In this document: one piece after another, positions 24,280 through 35,244 of the stretch
How positions within the stretch are numbered: the first letter of the stretch is position 1
How the letters are laid out: each line of letters begins with the position of its first letter
Assembly (NCBI GenBank): GCA_004352715.1
Contig: SCFE01000020.1
Coordinates: 1,858,974 to 1,922,973 of the forward strand
Direction: 5' to 3'
Origin: Hofstenia miamia
Taxonomy: Eukaryota; Xenacoelomorpha; Acoela
DNA: 64,000 bases
The notes under the pieces: generated by a model
Seen by the model: only the letters and a program-made list of their open reading frames with translations
Database searches by the model: none
What the model was told of the DNA's origin: nothing
Made by a program: the position numbers and the translations under genes

Positions 24280-24452
24280 TTTCTTGTTTTGTTTCAACAT
24301 GTCTTGCATAGGTGTTGTTGCGACTCACTCCTACTACGTTCCATGATTGAACAGTGACTTCGTATTTTGTGAAAGGTGACAAATCATCTGCATAAAACCA
24401 TGTTTGATTGTTGGGAACGCGTTTTTCTGTAATCATATTTGTTTCAAGATTT
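24280..24452 (-). CDS. FN3 domain exon (second half) of an Ig/FN3 adhesion-type gene
   Basis: This exon completes the FN3 domain begun in the exon at 24935-25067. It is bounded by ATATTTTAG (acceptor) and GAAA/GTAAGA (donor), starts in phase 2 and ends in phase 1, 173 bases. It reads VPNNQTWFYADDLSPFTKYE followed by VTVQSWNVVGVS. LSPFTKYEVTV is the L-x-P-x-T-x-Y 'tyrosine corner' and F strand of FN3, and NVVGVS is the turn before strand G. Sequons NQT and NNT suggest an extracellular location. FN3 modules flanked by phase-1 introns are usual in cell-adhesion and receptor genes. The next exon downstream was not found. Family (contactin, L1/neuroglian, sidekick, receptor phosphatase or other) cannot be fixed from one domain. 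Confidence 0.9.
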
Positions 24453-24503
24453 CTAAAATATTATTATTATAATCAATCCAACCATAAGTTTCCCCAGATA
24501 TTT

Positions 24504-24538
<35 letters not shown>

Positions 24539-24807
24539 NNNNNNNNNNNNNNNNNNNNNNNNNNNNNNNNNNNNNNNNNNNNNNNNNNNNNNNNNNNNNN
24601 NNNNNNNNNNNNNNNNNNNNNNNNNNNNNNNNNNNNNNNNNNNNNNNNNNNNNNNNNNNNNNNNNNNNNNNNNNNNNNNNNNNNNNNNNNNNNNNNNNNN
24701 NNNNNNNNNNNNNNNNNNNNNNNNNNNNNNNNNNNNNNNNNNNNNNNNNNNNNNNNNNNNNNNNNNNNNNNNNNNNNNNNNNNNNNNNNNNNNNNNNNNN
24801 NNNNNNN
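24539..24807. other. Assembly gap (269 Ns) inside the FN3 intron
   Basis: The gap is bordered by (TA)n on both sides (about 24512-24538 and 24810-24840). It lies within the short intron separating the two FN3 exons. Confidence 0.99.
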
Positions 24808-24845
<38 letters not shown>

Positions 24846-24934
24846 CAACATATTTAGAAAAAACACAGTTAAAAGTGTGTGTGTATGATTTTGTATTTAT
24901 GTATAACGCCTTAGTTTATCAATAACATTAATAC

Positions 24935-25067
24935 CTGACATAAATAATAAACTCCAATGGCATAGAGGCTCGATCTTTGCTCTTGCTAGGAAAGGACCAT
25001 GATATCTTAAATACTCTTGATCGTACATTACTAACACGAATATCCATTGGAGCGTTAGGTTTGTACA
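24935..25067 (-). CDS. FN3 domain exon (first half) of an Ig/FN3 adhesion-type gene
   Basis: The exon has an acceptor CATTCTTTTTAG and a donor GTCAG/GTATTA, 133 bases, starting in phase 1 and ending in phase 2, which fits the next exon exactly. It reads YKPNAPMDIRVSNVRSRVFK followed by ISWSFPSKSKDRASMPLEFI. P-N-A-P-x2-I-x-V is the FN3 strand A, ISW carries the conserved core tryptophan of strand B, and LEFIIYVR is strand C. Joined to the Ig exon at 53328-53494 (which ends in phase 1) the boundary would read TILFQ-V-YKPNAP, the normal linker between a last Ig and a first FN3 domain. Product: an extracellular or cell-surface protein, probably membrane-anchored; specific family not recognised. 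Confidence 0.9.
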
Positions 25068-25805
25068 CTAAAAAGAATGTGAACTTTTCAAGTTTTTAAG
25101 TCACGCTTACATTTAACAGCTAGGTTATTTGTATTATAAAAAAATTGCCTTTAAGTTCAACGTCATTTACTTAGTATATACACCGAACACATTTCATGAA
25201 GCTTGTTAACGTTAGCTATGATTATTAAGAATTAATATAAAAAATGTGGTCGTAAAATTTTCCGAAAAGAAAAATACACGGGTAGAAGCGAATTGAGCTT
25301 GATCTCCATGTTACTCGCATTTTTCTAAGCTTGTTAATACTATTTTTTTGTTTGACATCCATGAAAACATTTACATAATTAAAAAAATGATTCATAGTGG
25401 TTTATATACGAAATAGTGACGAATAGATTTTCTGTAATTCATTATCTAAGAAAGCTGAACAAATGTGGGTCAATAATTTAAACTACACAATGATTACAAT
25501 TAATGATAAGATATTTTTAAACCTAATTATTTTTCTGAAAATACTTCCAACTTTGCAAGTATTTAGTTGATAAAAGCTCGAATTTCAATTGATTGCAATT
25601 AAATAATTTTCATTTAAGGTAAGTTTGACTCTTTTAACGTATGCAAACTAGCAAAAGGTAAATAGTAAAAAACTCTTCTTTGCTGAGATATTTTTAACGA
25701 TATAGTCGAATAATGATTTTCCAACTGTTAAATGCAATTTAGTGGCGATATACTATATAAAAAATCTCCTAGTCTAAGGAGAAGAGTGTATAGGAAACCA
25801 GTCTA
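25068..25805. other. Intronic AT-rich stretch with nothing recognised
   Basis: Probably the start of the long intron upstream (on the minus strand) of the FN3 exon. No other exon was found. Confidence 0.5.
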
Positions 25806-26032
25806 CAGGGTGATATAAAGTCTGGACACAATAAAGTTTCATAATTTCACCACTATCTAAACAAGTGAAATTCTTTCCGGATAAAGTGCATTAAATTTTT
25901 ATATAAGCCTCCATAGCCACTGAGAAAGATTAAATCTTTCGTGAAGCATGGATGCAAAAAATATGAATAATTTTAAAAGCCTACAATGAAAAATAGTTAA
26001 TTTTCTTTTGTCCAGACTTTACGCACACCCTG
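25806..26032. mobile_element. mariner/Tc1-type MITE, 227 bp
   Basis: Terminal inverted repeats start CAGGGTG at both ends and share TAAAGTCTGGACA after a 3-4 base variable spacer. TA dinucleotides flank both sides (25804-25805 and 26033-26034), the Tc1/mariner target duplication. There is no coding capacity. The end sequence, an ACAGGGTG start followed by an AAAGTCTGGACA-type word, is typical of mariner relatives. Confidence 0.85.
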
Positions 26033-27241
26033 TACTGAGTCCAATTCTAAATTTTTTAGAACAGTGGTTTTAGGTAACTGATTTCGCAAAGCTTTTAAAT
26101 CCAAATTTAATCCCTTTTAACAATGCTTCATTTTATTAATCATTTTGAAATTGCCAGAAGCCTAATAAAGATACCAATTCAATTTCAAATTCTTTGTAGC
26201 TGTAATTGACATGTTGAAATTGACTTATGGTATACATTTGAATAAATTAATTTGTAAAACATTCAAAATATTTTAATTAATATAAATTTAAGACTGCTCC
26301 AAACTAGTGCAGAATACATTTTCGTGAAATCTCATATCTAAAAAGCAAATCATATTGTAACATTACTGGATTGTCCTCGCCACGAGCGTCTCCCAGAAAT
26401 TTCTGATCACGGAGGGGACAATATCAATTTTGATTAGGTTTAGTGCTCAATTACCTGGTAGATCCCTTCAAAAACGATCAAAATATAGCAAAAATTAGTC
26501 GATAATTTTTTATAAAATTCCTAATTCAAAAATCAATGTAGAAAGCTTGAAGGGGGGCATTGCGCCATGTCCTTCAACTAAATAATCATCTGATCATCAC
26601 GGATAAAAATATATTACAGTTTTCCTAAAATATCCTTGATTACTTTCCTATTTTAAGAACAAAATGTTTTTTAAATTTAAATTTTACCCATATGTCAAAG
26701 AATTTTTTGTGTGTTTATAATCTTTAATAGAATTGCGCAATAATTAAAATTGAATTATTTGGACCGACGGCAAGGCGTATCTGAGTGTTGTTAATAATGC
26801 AATCTTTTTGTTAATTGTACACTAAATGGATTAAATAAAAAATTGTATTTTCATTGAGTATAATAGAACTATAGAAAAAATAGAAAAGAGAAGGCCAACA
26901 CTTTTATTGTCATGAAACGTTCATTGAACTCACAGTAATCTCAGTAAGATTTTATTTGCTGTTCTATTGTAAACCAAAATATTAGCAGAAATGTCTCGCT
27001 AATCACCTGCATAAATATTCAACAGTACAATACAAACCAATTTATATAAACAAGATTTATGGATTTTTCCAGGCTAATTAGTGACAACTCTTAATAATTT
27101 AATGCTCCTTCTTAATTGTGCTTGATTTCTTAAATAATAACTTCGTACAGTAAATTTTTACATTATTCCTTCATCATTAAAAGATTTGTCAAAAAATTGA
27201 ATTTTCTTAGCTACATAAAAATTTCAAATCAATATACATAC

Positions 27242-27282
<41 letters not shown>

Positions 27283-27345
27283 GCTTCCTACGCCATCATT
27301 AATCAAAATGTAGAACGTTTTAGTGAGAGCATTATTAAAGATTAA
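26033..27345. other. Intronic stretch with a GC-richer island
   Basis: Around 26370-26430 there is an inverted pair ATTGTCCTC / GAGGGGACAAT enclosing about 30 bases, and around 26550-26575 a GGGGGGCATTGCGCC patch. They look like decayed mobile-element ends but no target duplication was found. A (TA)n tract lies at about 27246-27278. Confidence 0.4.
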
Positions 27346-27547
27346 CCCTTAGATGACAATTGGGGTCCATTGGACCCTAAACTAAATTTTTCAACTTCCT
27401 GCCAATTAACTAATATAATGAATATTGACACGCTCATAGGAGAATTATAATCTTAACATATAGTTTTAAGAAATATTCAAAAAATTGAAATTTGAAAGCT
27501 GTTTTTGCAGAATAAATAGTTGAATTTTCTTAATTGTCATTTAAAGG
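27346..27547. mobile_element. piggyBac-type MITE, 202 bp, TTAA target sites
   Basis: TTAA flanks both sides (27342-27345 and 27548-27551). Ends are CCCTTAGATGACAATT and, reverse-complemented, CCTTTAAATGACAATT. A perfect palindrome GGGTCCATTGGACCC (27363-27377) lies just inside the left end, echoing the GTCCAT...ATGGAC palindromes of the piggyBac element at 10181-11196. There is no coding capacity. Confidence 0.8.
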
Positions 27548-28110
27548 TTAAATGAAACATTCCATAATGAGATATTAAGCACACAACATTAATTTTTAGG
27601 AAGTTAGTATATAATTGTTGCGCACTTGTTGTATTTTTGAAATGCTTTTCTAAGAATGTTAGGAAGGCTGCTTAGCTGAAACAATTTACATCTTAGACAA
27701 TAGCAATGTTAATTGAAGACATGCACTGAATGTAAACTGACAATAAATAGGATTTCTGATAAATCAGTAGAATTTGTCTCAGTACATGGATTTTGAGAAA
27801 ACGCAAATTCTGTTAGGACTATTACACAAATCACATATGAAGATAAAATTTATATTCTTAAGAAACACCCAGAAAATAAGTTCAATATATTCAAGGATTA
27901 TGTCTTAAGCAATTCAGAAAACTACACCTGCTGGAGATTATATTGATGCAGGTATTGAGTAAATTGTCTTCATTTCAATAAGCGCTCTTTTAAACGGCTT
28001 ATATTTTTGCTTTATTATAAATTTTACCAAGTGGGAATTTCCATTGGGCACAGCAAGACAAGAAAATTGGAATTTCTTAAAACTATTTCAAAAACGTACT
28101 TCACTCACTT

Positions 28111-28149
<39 letters not shown>

Positions 28150-28151
<2 letters not shown>

Positions 28152-28399
28152 CCCGCTTTTGCTATGGGAAATCAAAAAACTTGCATTTGGCGGGAAACGG
28201 TTCGAAATTTCTAAGGCATTTAGCGGGAATCGCACTTTTTCCCCTAAAACCCTATTTTTTGGCCATTGCTCCCGCAGTATTCACTCGAACCTAAATATAT
28301 TTACCATGGTGGTAGGTAAATTAAAGAGACACTACCCTGCGAAATTTCAAAGATTTATGTTTGGAAATGCGGTTAAGATGAAAAAACATTTGGCGGGAG
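28150..28399. mobile_element. Short non-coding element with TCCCGC ends inside a (TA)n tract
   Basis: Both ends, read inwards, begin with TCCCGC (left TTTCCCGCTTTTGC; right, reverse-complemented, CTCCCGCCAAATG). Copies of the CATTTGGCGGGA word occur at the right end and near 28180, with a variant (CATTTAGCGGGAA) near 28218. (TA)n borders both sides (28119-28149 and 28402-28432), as expected for a TA-targeting element. A single N at 28400 lies at the right end, so the exact end is uncertain. The ORFs across it are fortuitous. Confidence 0.5.
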
Positions 28400-28400
28400 N

Positions 28401-28432
<32 letters not shown>

Positions 28433-28433
<1 letters not shown>

Positions 28434-28867
28434 TGTATATGGATCTTGATATAATGGGAAATAATTGCTGATCCATTTTAATAATGGTACATTGAAATGT
28501 AGCAAATTTTGGGTTATAGATGCTAACATGCTACTTGATGTAATTGCAATGGAAATATAATTTATAGTGATAACCTACTTTTTATCTAGCTGGGCCTAGA
28601 ATTCTGGCAGGAAAAACTATTTCTTGCAACGATTTCTCTTAAATGCATTTAAAAGAAATTGCTAAATGGTGCCATTCGTTTCTTAGTAGCAATTGACTAC
28701 GAAACTAAGCTATCAACACTTAGGCAGTATTTTAACAGATATTCTCATTTCAACTTCTTCAACAAGTAATTTGTCGAATTGTTTGCAATAAAATGATAAT
28801 TGCACACACTTTAATAATTTCACGTCATTCTATAAATTATTCATCCAATGACATTATGTTTTTAAGG
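28433..28867. other. Stretch before duplicated block, nothing recognised
   Basis: Left flank of copy B. It does not match the left flank of copy A (LINE tail), so the duplicated block has a sharp left border. Confidence 0.5.
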
Positions 28868-31551
28868 AAAAAACATTATTAAGGCGATAAAGACGCATAA
28901 CTCACACGATTGATTTCTGCTAAATGATATATAGATTTCTCTAGAGAAATATTTTCAAGGATGCGTTGACAAATACTTATTCAATTAAAGAATGCAATTT
29001 CACTTAAAAAAGATTCTGCAATCACAATGAAAATTCCTTTACTATCCCAATCTTACGAATTTTAACCAAACACCTTCTTTTTATCAAACTTTGCAAAAAT
29101 GATATTGTCTACATGTAATCATAAAATTTGCAATGCTCAAGCCTGAAACTTGTGCAATAAAATGGCAAAAATCTAATTTAGGCACGGGTAAAATAATTCT
29201 ATGAACATATAGTATCATTTCTATAGAAGTTTTAATTAAATGCAATGATTTTTAACTTAATTTTCCCTAAAGCTTTTTTTGCTCTATATCTGTAACTTTG
29301 TCCATTTTTAGAATTTAAATCTTTGCCAATTCGTGTTCATTTTTGGCCATCACTAATGATTACAATGCATTCTTAATACATTCAAGCTAACTATTAGACC
29401 AATTATACTTTCATATTACATTTTTTATGTCTGCATACTTTAATTGTCCCAAATGGTCTACTTATTATTTTCAGTATTCTATTTTTTCTTAATATATTTC
29501 AACATGGGTTTGGTTTGAAAAGGACATAAATTTGGAGTAGTCGCGCTTAACTTAGGGCAAGACAGTGTTTGGAAAGAGTATATGATGATTGTATTAATCA
29601 AAATTGCTTACTGCAGAATAGCAATTTGATTGAATAAAAATTAATAATAGCTTTTAGTACACTCCGGAAATCTTAGAGATTTAGCATTGACGTACGACCT
29701 TGTGCTTCAAAGCATATATTTTCTGAGTACTGATACTTTCAATTTGTAGTACATAGTAAATTTTAAGTAAAGAGCATTTTTGCGAAATATATCAAGTCGG
29801 AAATTTTTTTAGATATTGCAACATTTAATTTTGAATCTCGCTTTAATGTAATTTTGCGTTTATTTAATTAAATATTTAATATATCATGGATGATCGTTAT
29901 TGTTATTAAGAATTGCTTTATCCAAATATTGTTTTTTAAGCTGTGACGGTGATTACAATCAAATTTCAGGAAAATTCTTAATCATAAAACCATCTTTGGG
30001 AACTGACGAATCTCATAGGCACCGTTGATTGTTATAGTTTAAGTGAAGTATCTTCGTTAAGAATCAAATAAAATTTATGTCATTACATTAAATTTTCTTC
30101 AATCAGGTCTCTTTGCTACATGTACATCCAGGGACCTTTAATAAATCTCGTGATACTAAATTTGATGCTTGGGACGGGAAGAGGAATAAGAATTCCCTGA
30201 ATTATTTAGTCAAGTAAAATTTAAGATTCGCCTTATTCTGTAAAATTCACATAATTGGAAGGGAATTCTAAGTCCAAAACTCATGAGTGCATTAATATTT
30301 TTCTAGATTTGTTACAATCGTACCATGCATTAATGAAATGAATTCAAGAAGCACTGGTAATTTTAGAATATTGCACGATTATTGGTTTTTATTATTAAAT
30401 TACTGGATAAAGATAATGGAAGTAATTTTCCATAAAGCCTGGCTCTGTTGAAATTTAGGAATTGCTTACAATTTAATAGGAATATTTCTTTGATATTATC
30501 AACATAATTACTGAAATCAGGCTGTAAATTAATTCAAAGAAATTTGCATGATGTGCAATGCTCGTTCTCAATATACTATTGCAAAGATCAATATCATATG
30601 CTTCGATTAGCAATGCTCTTCTATGTATAAAATATAATGCATAATATAAAAAAAATAATTAAGCAATTCTGCTTAGATATGTTTTTAGAAAGTCACAAAA
30701 AAGACCAGATATCATCATTTCCTAGTCAATTACTTCACAAAAATTGAGAATCTATGTTATTTAAATTTTTTTAGTAATTAAGAAATTATGGTAAATATTT
30801 TAAACGGGTTCAACTGAAAGTGACTTCAAAAACGTAAATTAAAATGTAAAAACCGCCACTTTGCATAATTGTGCTATTCTTTTGATGAAAAATTGAGAAA
30901 ATAAGGTCAAATCTTGATTCACATAGCTGCAAAGGTAGTATGCGACTGCTTACTAATATTGCAAGCTAAAATTTTAATTATCCCAAGCTCATCTCACTTT
31001 TTGCTACCTATGTGAATGATCAATTAATTTTTTTCAACTATAGACAATTACATTACTGAACTCAACAAAGTAGAGGGTTTAATTTTTTGAGTAGAATTTT
31101 TTGAAAACTTAACATTGTATATTACGTGAGTCGAGTTGGGGGCGGGTGACTAGCTGCTTCTACCGGGTAAGGGCAAAAAAGGGACAAATTTATTTATGGT
31201 AATAAAAATTTCCGAATAATAATTGGAAAACCTAACTAAGAATTAAAAAAAACTGTTTTACACAAAACTAAAAATTATAAAATACATATTTTCAGTTGGA
31301 TGCTCAATTTTTGTTGTAGAAGTAAGATGTACTTGTCTTACGTTTTCAGTCGATGTTGGGCAGGCCGAGGTAAACAGTTTTCCTATTCTCACATCAATTT
31401 TCTAATACATTTTTGAACTTCTCTTAGTGCTAATGACTCATATGCATACAAAACTTGCACACAGATTTATATAGATGTATACGATAATGCAGTAAAATTA
31501 ATTCATTAACATTAAAATGATAGAGTATCAGAAGTATTGAAAACTTACAAA

Positions 31552-31588
<37 letters not shown>

Positions 31589-32890
31589 TCAAATTAAATA
31601 GAAACAACAAATTAAAATATTAATTAAGAAAATTAAAATTTGCTATAATTTGTTTATATTGAATAACAAATTTTACAAGTAATTCAAGAATGATAAATTT
31701 GAAAGCATTAGTTTTGGTGGAAAGCGTTTTAATTTCAGATAGAAATGTTCAACAGACCAAATGTGTTACAACGACAAAGTTTTTGAGAATGGCTGAGTAT
31801 TAACACTCATTATTTAAGTTCATGTATTTCAACAAAGCTTCTATCTGTTAGCACGCGTTTAGATTTTAGATATTTTTGCAGCATTTCATTTTTTCAAAGC
31901 CTGCTAGCTCAAAGGTAATTTTGACTCTTAATGACGAATGAAACAACTTGACGTTTATGCATTTCTTTCAACAGAAGATTCAAGTGGTCAACAACAATGT
32001 AAACAGCTTTCCATTATAAAATTTCTCACAACTCATACCATTTCTTCATTTAATGTTGAACTTCTGAACGATTGTTAATACATAAACATTTTTGTATTCA
32101 AGTCTTGAGTATTTCCTGAAAGAAAATTTAGTAAATTGCATCTATAAAATAATAATTTTGAAAATATAAGCTCTGCTAAGCACAAATATTTATTGTGGAT
32201 GATCATGCAACATTTAAGGTGAGCAACCCCATGGCTGCAGTGATGACCATATATATAATCTGTTAAACAAATTATAAGTTTGGTTAAAAAACTATATACA
32301 TTAACTTTAAAATCTGTTCGTAGATCTCTTTACTAATAAAGAACAATATAATTGGAAAAACAATGTTAGTTATAAATATCTTAGAATATGATGCTTTTAT
32401 AGATACTGGCCATTATTTATTATAATACTTTAGACTTTCTAGAGTCTAGAGTCTAGTCCCATGGGACTAGGACCTATGTCAAAAAATACATGACATTGAG
32501 ATCAGTATGGGACAGGGACCAAAAGTAAATGAGTGTGGACCACGGACTTCAGAACAGTACTGATAATAAGTGCTAATTTTGGTCAAACTAAAACGTTAGA
32601 CAGTGAAAGCAATTTGACTATATGACCAGAAAATTTAATTGGACCGAAGTAGAACCTACTCAATAGGACTCAGTGAGACTGGAACCAAGAAAATTCTTTG
32701 TTCCGCAGAACCCTAGTGCTTTCCCAACAGATTTCGATGCATTGCCACACAAGCTTGATTTTCATATGCTATAAGCAAAATGGGGAATCAAAAACAACCA
32801 ATTACAAGATCTACTTTAGATCTACCAGTTTAAATTATTGAAATTCTAGACATATAAACAAACGCCAAAAGAAAATTTTAAGTGTTAGAG

Positions 32891-32924
<34 letters not shown>
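28868..32924 (+). repeat. 4.05-kb near-identical direct repeat, copy B
   Basis: Second copy of 19037-23087 (see that entry), likewise ending in (TA)n at an N gap. Within copy B the GC-richer patches and the palindrome (32453-32470) are retained. No gene recognised on either strand. Confidence 0.95.
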
Positions 32925-33422
32925 NNNNNNNNNNNNNNNNNNNNNNNNNNNNNNNNNNNNNNNNNNNNNNNNNNNNNNNNNNNNNNNNNNNNNNNNNNNN
33001 NNNNNNNNNNNNNNNNNNNNNNNNNNNNNNNNNNNNNNNNNNNNNNNNNNNNNNNNNNNNNNNNNNNNNNNNNNNNNNNNNNNNNNNNNNNNNNNNNNNN
33101 NNNNNNNNNNNNNNNNNNNNNNNNNNNNNNNNNNNNNNNNNNNNNNNNNNNNNNNNNNNNNNNNNNNNNNNNNNNNNNNNNNNNNNNNNNNNNNNNNNNN
33201 NNNNNNNNNNNNNNNNNNNNNNNNNNNNNNNNNNNNNNNNNNNNNNNNNNNNNNNNNNNNNNNNNNNNNNNNNNNNNNNNNNNNNNNNNNNNNNNNNNNN
33301 NNNNNNNNNNNNNNNNNNNNNNNNNNNNNNNNNNNNNNNNNNNNNNNNNNNNNNNNNNNNNNNNNNNNNNNNNNNNNNNNNNNNNNNNNNNNNNNNNNNN
33401 NNNNNNNNNNNNNNNNNNNNNN
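32925..33422. other. Assembly gap (498 Ns)
   Basis: The gap is bordered by (TA)n on both sides. Confidence 0.99.
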
Positions 33423-34299
33423 ATATATATATAGATCATGAACGGTGTATATATATATTATTTTATTTATGTCTGCGATATGAGAAATATCTGGAAGAGA
33501 ATAAAATGGAGCAGGAACTGAGAATGATATTTATTGGAGAAGTCACTTAATCACAATAAATTTGTAAGCCCCAATACAAACAATGGCTAACTTTATATTA
33601 ATTTGTTTCTATGTGAAGTTCAACTACAGTTTGAAGAAGAATTCTACGTATGATTCATTTTATCTGTTTTGGAGTTATTTTGAATCACATCATGATACTA
33701 CACGTATGTGAAGGATGTATGAAATATCTTGTTTAATAATGCTTATTTATTAAAATTATACATTTAATTCAGAATGGGGATATCTTTGCGTATTAATACC
33801 AAATTTGTTCTATCTGAAATGAAAAGTTTCTACTGAATATAGCCACTACGTGAAAATAATATTAATTTAGTTATTTCTAAATAAGCAAGCTGAGCAAAAA
33901 TAATTCATTATTGCAAGACTTATTCTTTCTGAATTTCCATGGGAAAGTCTGATCAATTCAACTACTCAGTCAACACAGAGGCTACTTATGCAATAGTGAA
34001 TTCGACATAGCATTGCATCAGGAGTAAATTCTTACCTATTTATTTAGCACTTAATTTTTTAACAACAATTGAATCTTTCTACTCAATCACGATATTCTTT
34101 GATCCTATCACCATTTTGTGTACTCCATGCAACAGAAATGAATTTAAGGTAGCAGCTTTTGTTCTTGTGTTCTTGAAAATTGACATCAGCTATCATCTAC
34201 AAACAATGTTCTGATTTGGCTGCCTTCAATTGAAATCCTCACGCACATAATATGTTGACTTAAGCAACTAATAAAAATATTTTTGATTTTCTGGGCTAA
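33423..34299. other. AT-rich stretch with nothing recognised
   Basis: No coding or mobile-element signal supported. Confidence 0.5.
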
Positions 34300-34572
34300 T
34301 GGTAGCAAAAAACACAACACAAGATGGACCAATACTGAATTCGGACGGAGAATCGGACAATGAACACTTTGCCGTAATATTTGGAATTACTCGAGCTAAA
34401 ATATGTCTGTACAGGACCAGAAATAGAAGTAAGTGACCGAGAACAGGACTACGTCTCAAGAGACTGGACTAGGGTGCTACTATCAAGTTTCATAAAGGAT
34501 GATAAGGTTTATATCAGAATTGTTAATGCAGGACGCACAATTTTTTGGCAATTGTACAAAATCCACGTGTGA
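34300..34572 (+). pseudogene. Coding-like fragment, possibly from an LTR retroelement polyprotein (weak)
   Basis: One frame reads DGPILNSDGESDNEHFAVIF from an ATG at about 34300 and then hits a stop; the overlapping frame continues with RDWTRVLLSSFIKDDKVYIR then IVNAGRTIFWQLYKIHV to a stop at 34572. The second part loosely resembles the linker after the protease in Ty3-type polyproteins (hydrophobic strand, then a V-R-[IV]-x-N block). The composition is clearly less AT-biased than the flanks. Unidentified; it may equally be a decayed transposase N terminus. Confidence 0.25.
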
Positions 34573-34970
34573 AAATTGAAACGCCAGCAGTAAGAAAACT
34601 ATGCACACTATTCTTTGACTGCACGTACTAAATCTACGTGCATATTTCTTAAAATAATTCCAAATTTTGTTTAATAAACATTGAAATTATGACATTTTGG
34701 TTCTCAAAAATATAAAGTTAAGGCCGCTTAGATTTGCGGAATTATTTTTGAAAAGCAATGCATACACTTAGCTGTTCAAAATTCCAATCGTAAAGAAAAT
34801 ATGACAAGCGCATTACTTTTATGACGCACGTAAATCATACGCCCTTTTAAAATCGACATTATGGATTCAAGTACTTTACTAAAAGCAATTTTCGATTGGC
34901 GTTTGCATTACCTATTTCTGTTTAGATATCATACTTGGGGATCTGAAATATTTTTACGTATTGTCTATGA

Positions 34971-35244
34971 TAGGAGCGCAGAAAGAATTCACAGTGGGCA
35001 GGGGTAATCGTTTTAAAATGGCAATTTTTTTTAATATGTTTTGAGAACAAAATCGAATTTTCACTCACATCAAACAATGTAACACATTATTTGACAAGAT
35101 AGATTTACATGTATGTAAGAAAAACTTAAAAATATTTTTTTATAACAATGTAGCTAATCTTGTCCTCTCAAAATGATTCTGCCATCTTCAAGAAAGGAAA
35201 CAGGCACAATTGCCTGCCTTGCCCCTCCCGTTCTGGTGCCCCTG
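34971..35244. mobile_element. hAT-type MITE, 274 bp
   Basis: Ends are TAGGAGCGCAGAAAG and, reverse-complemented, CAGGGGCACCAGAACG, an imperfect hAT-style pair, followed inwards by G-rich text (GTGGGCAGGGG and GGGAGGGGCAAGG). GTCTATGA (34963-34970) and GCCTATGA (35245-35252) flank it, an 8-bp target duplication with one mismatch. There is no coding capacity; the interior is AT-rich. Confidence 0.6.

Noticed and set aside
23051-24857. Long open frames made of Ile-Tyr repeats and unknown residues
   Set aside because: They are translations of (TA)n and N runs, not genes; the same holds at 32882-33550 and 15601-15879.
28180-28200. E2F-binding regulatory site (TTGGCGGGAAA)
   Set aside because: The word is repeated within a probable mobile element and no promoter or gene was found next to it.
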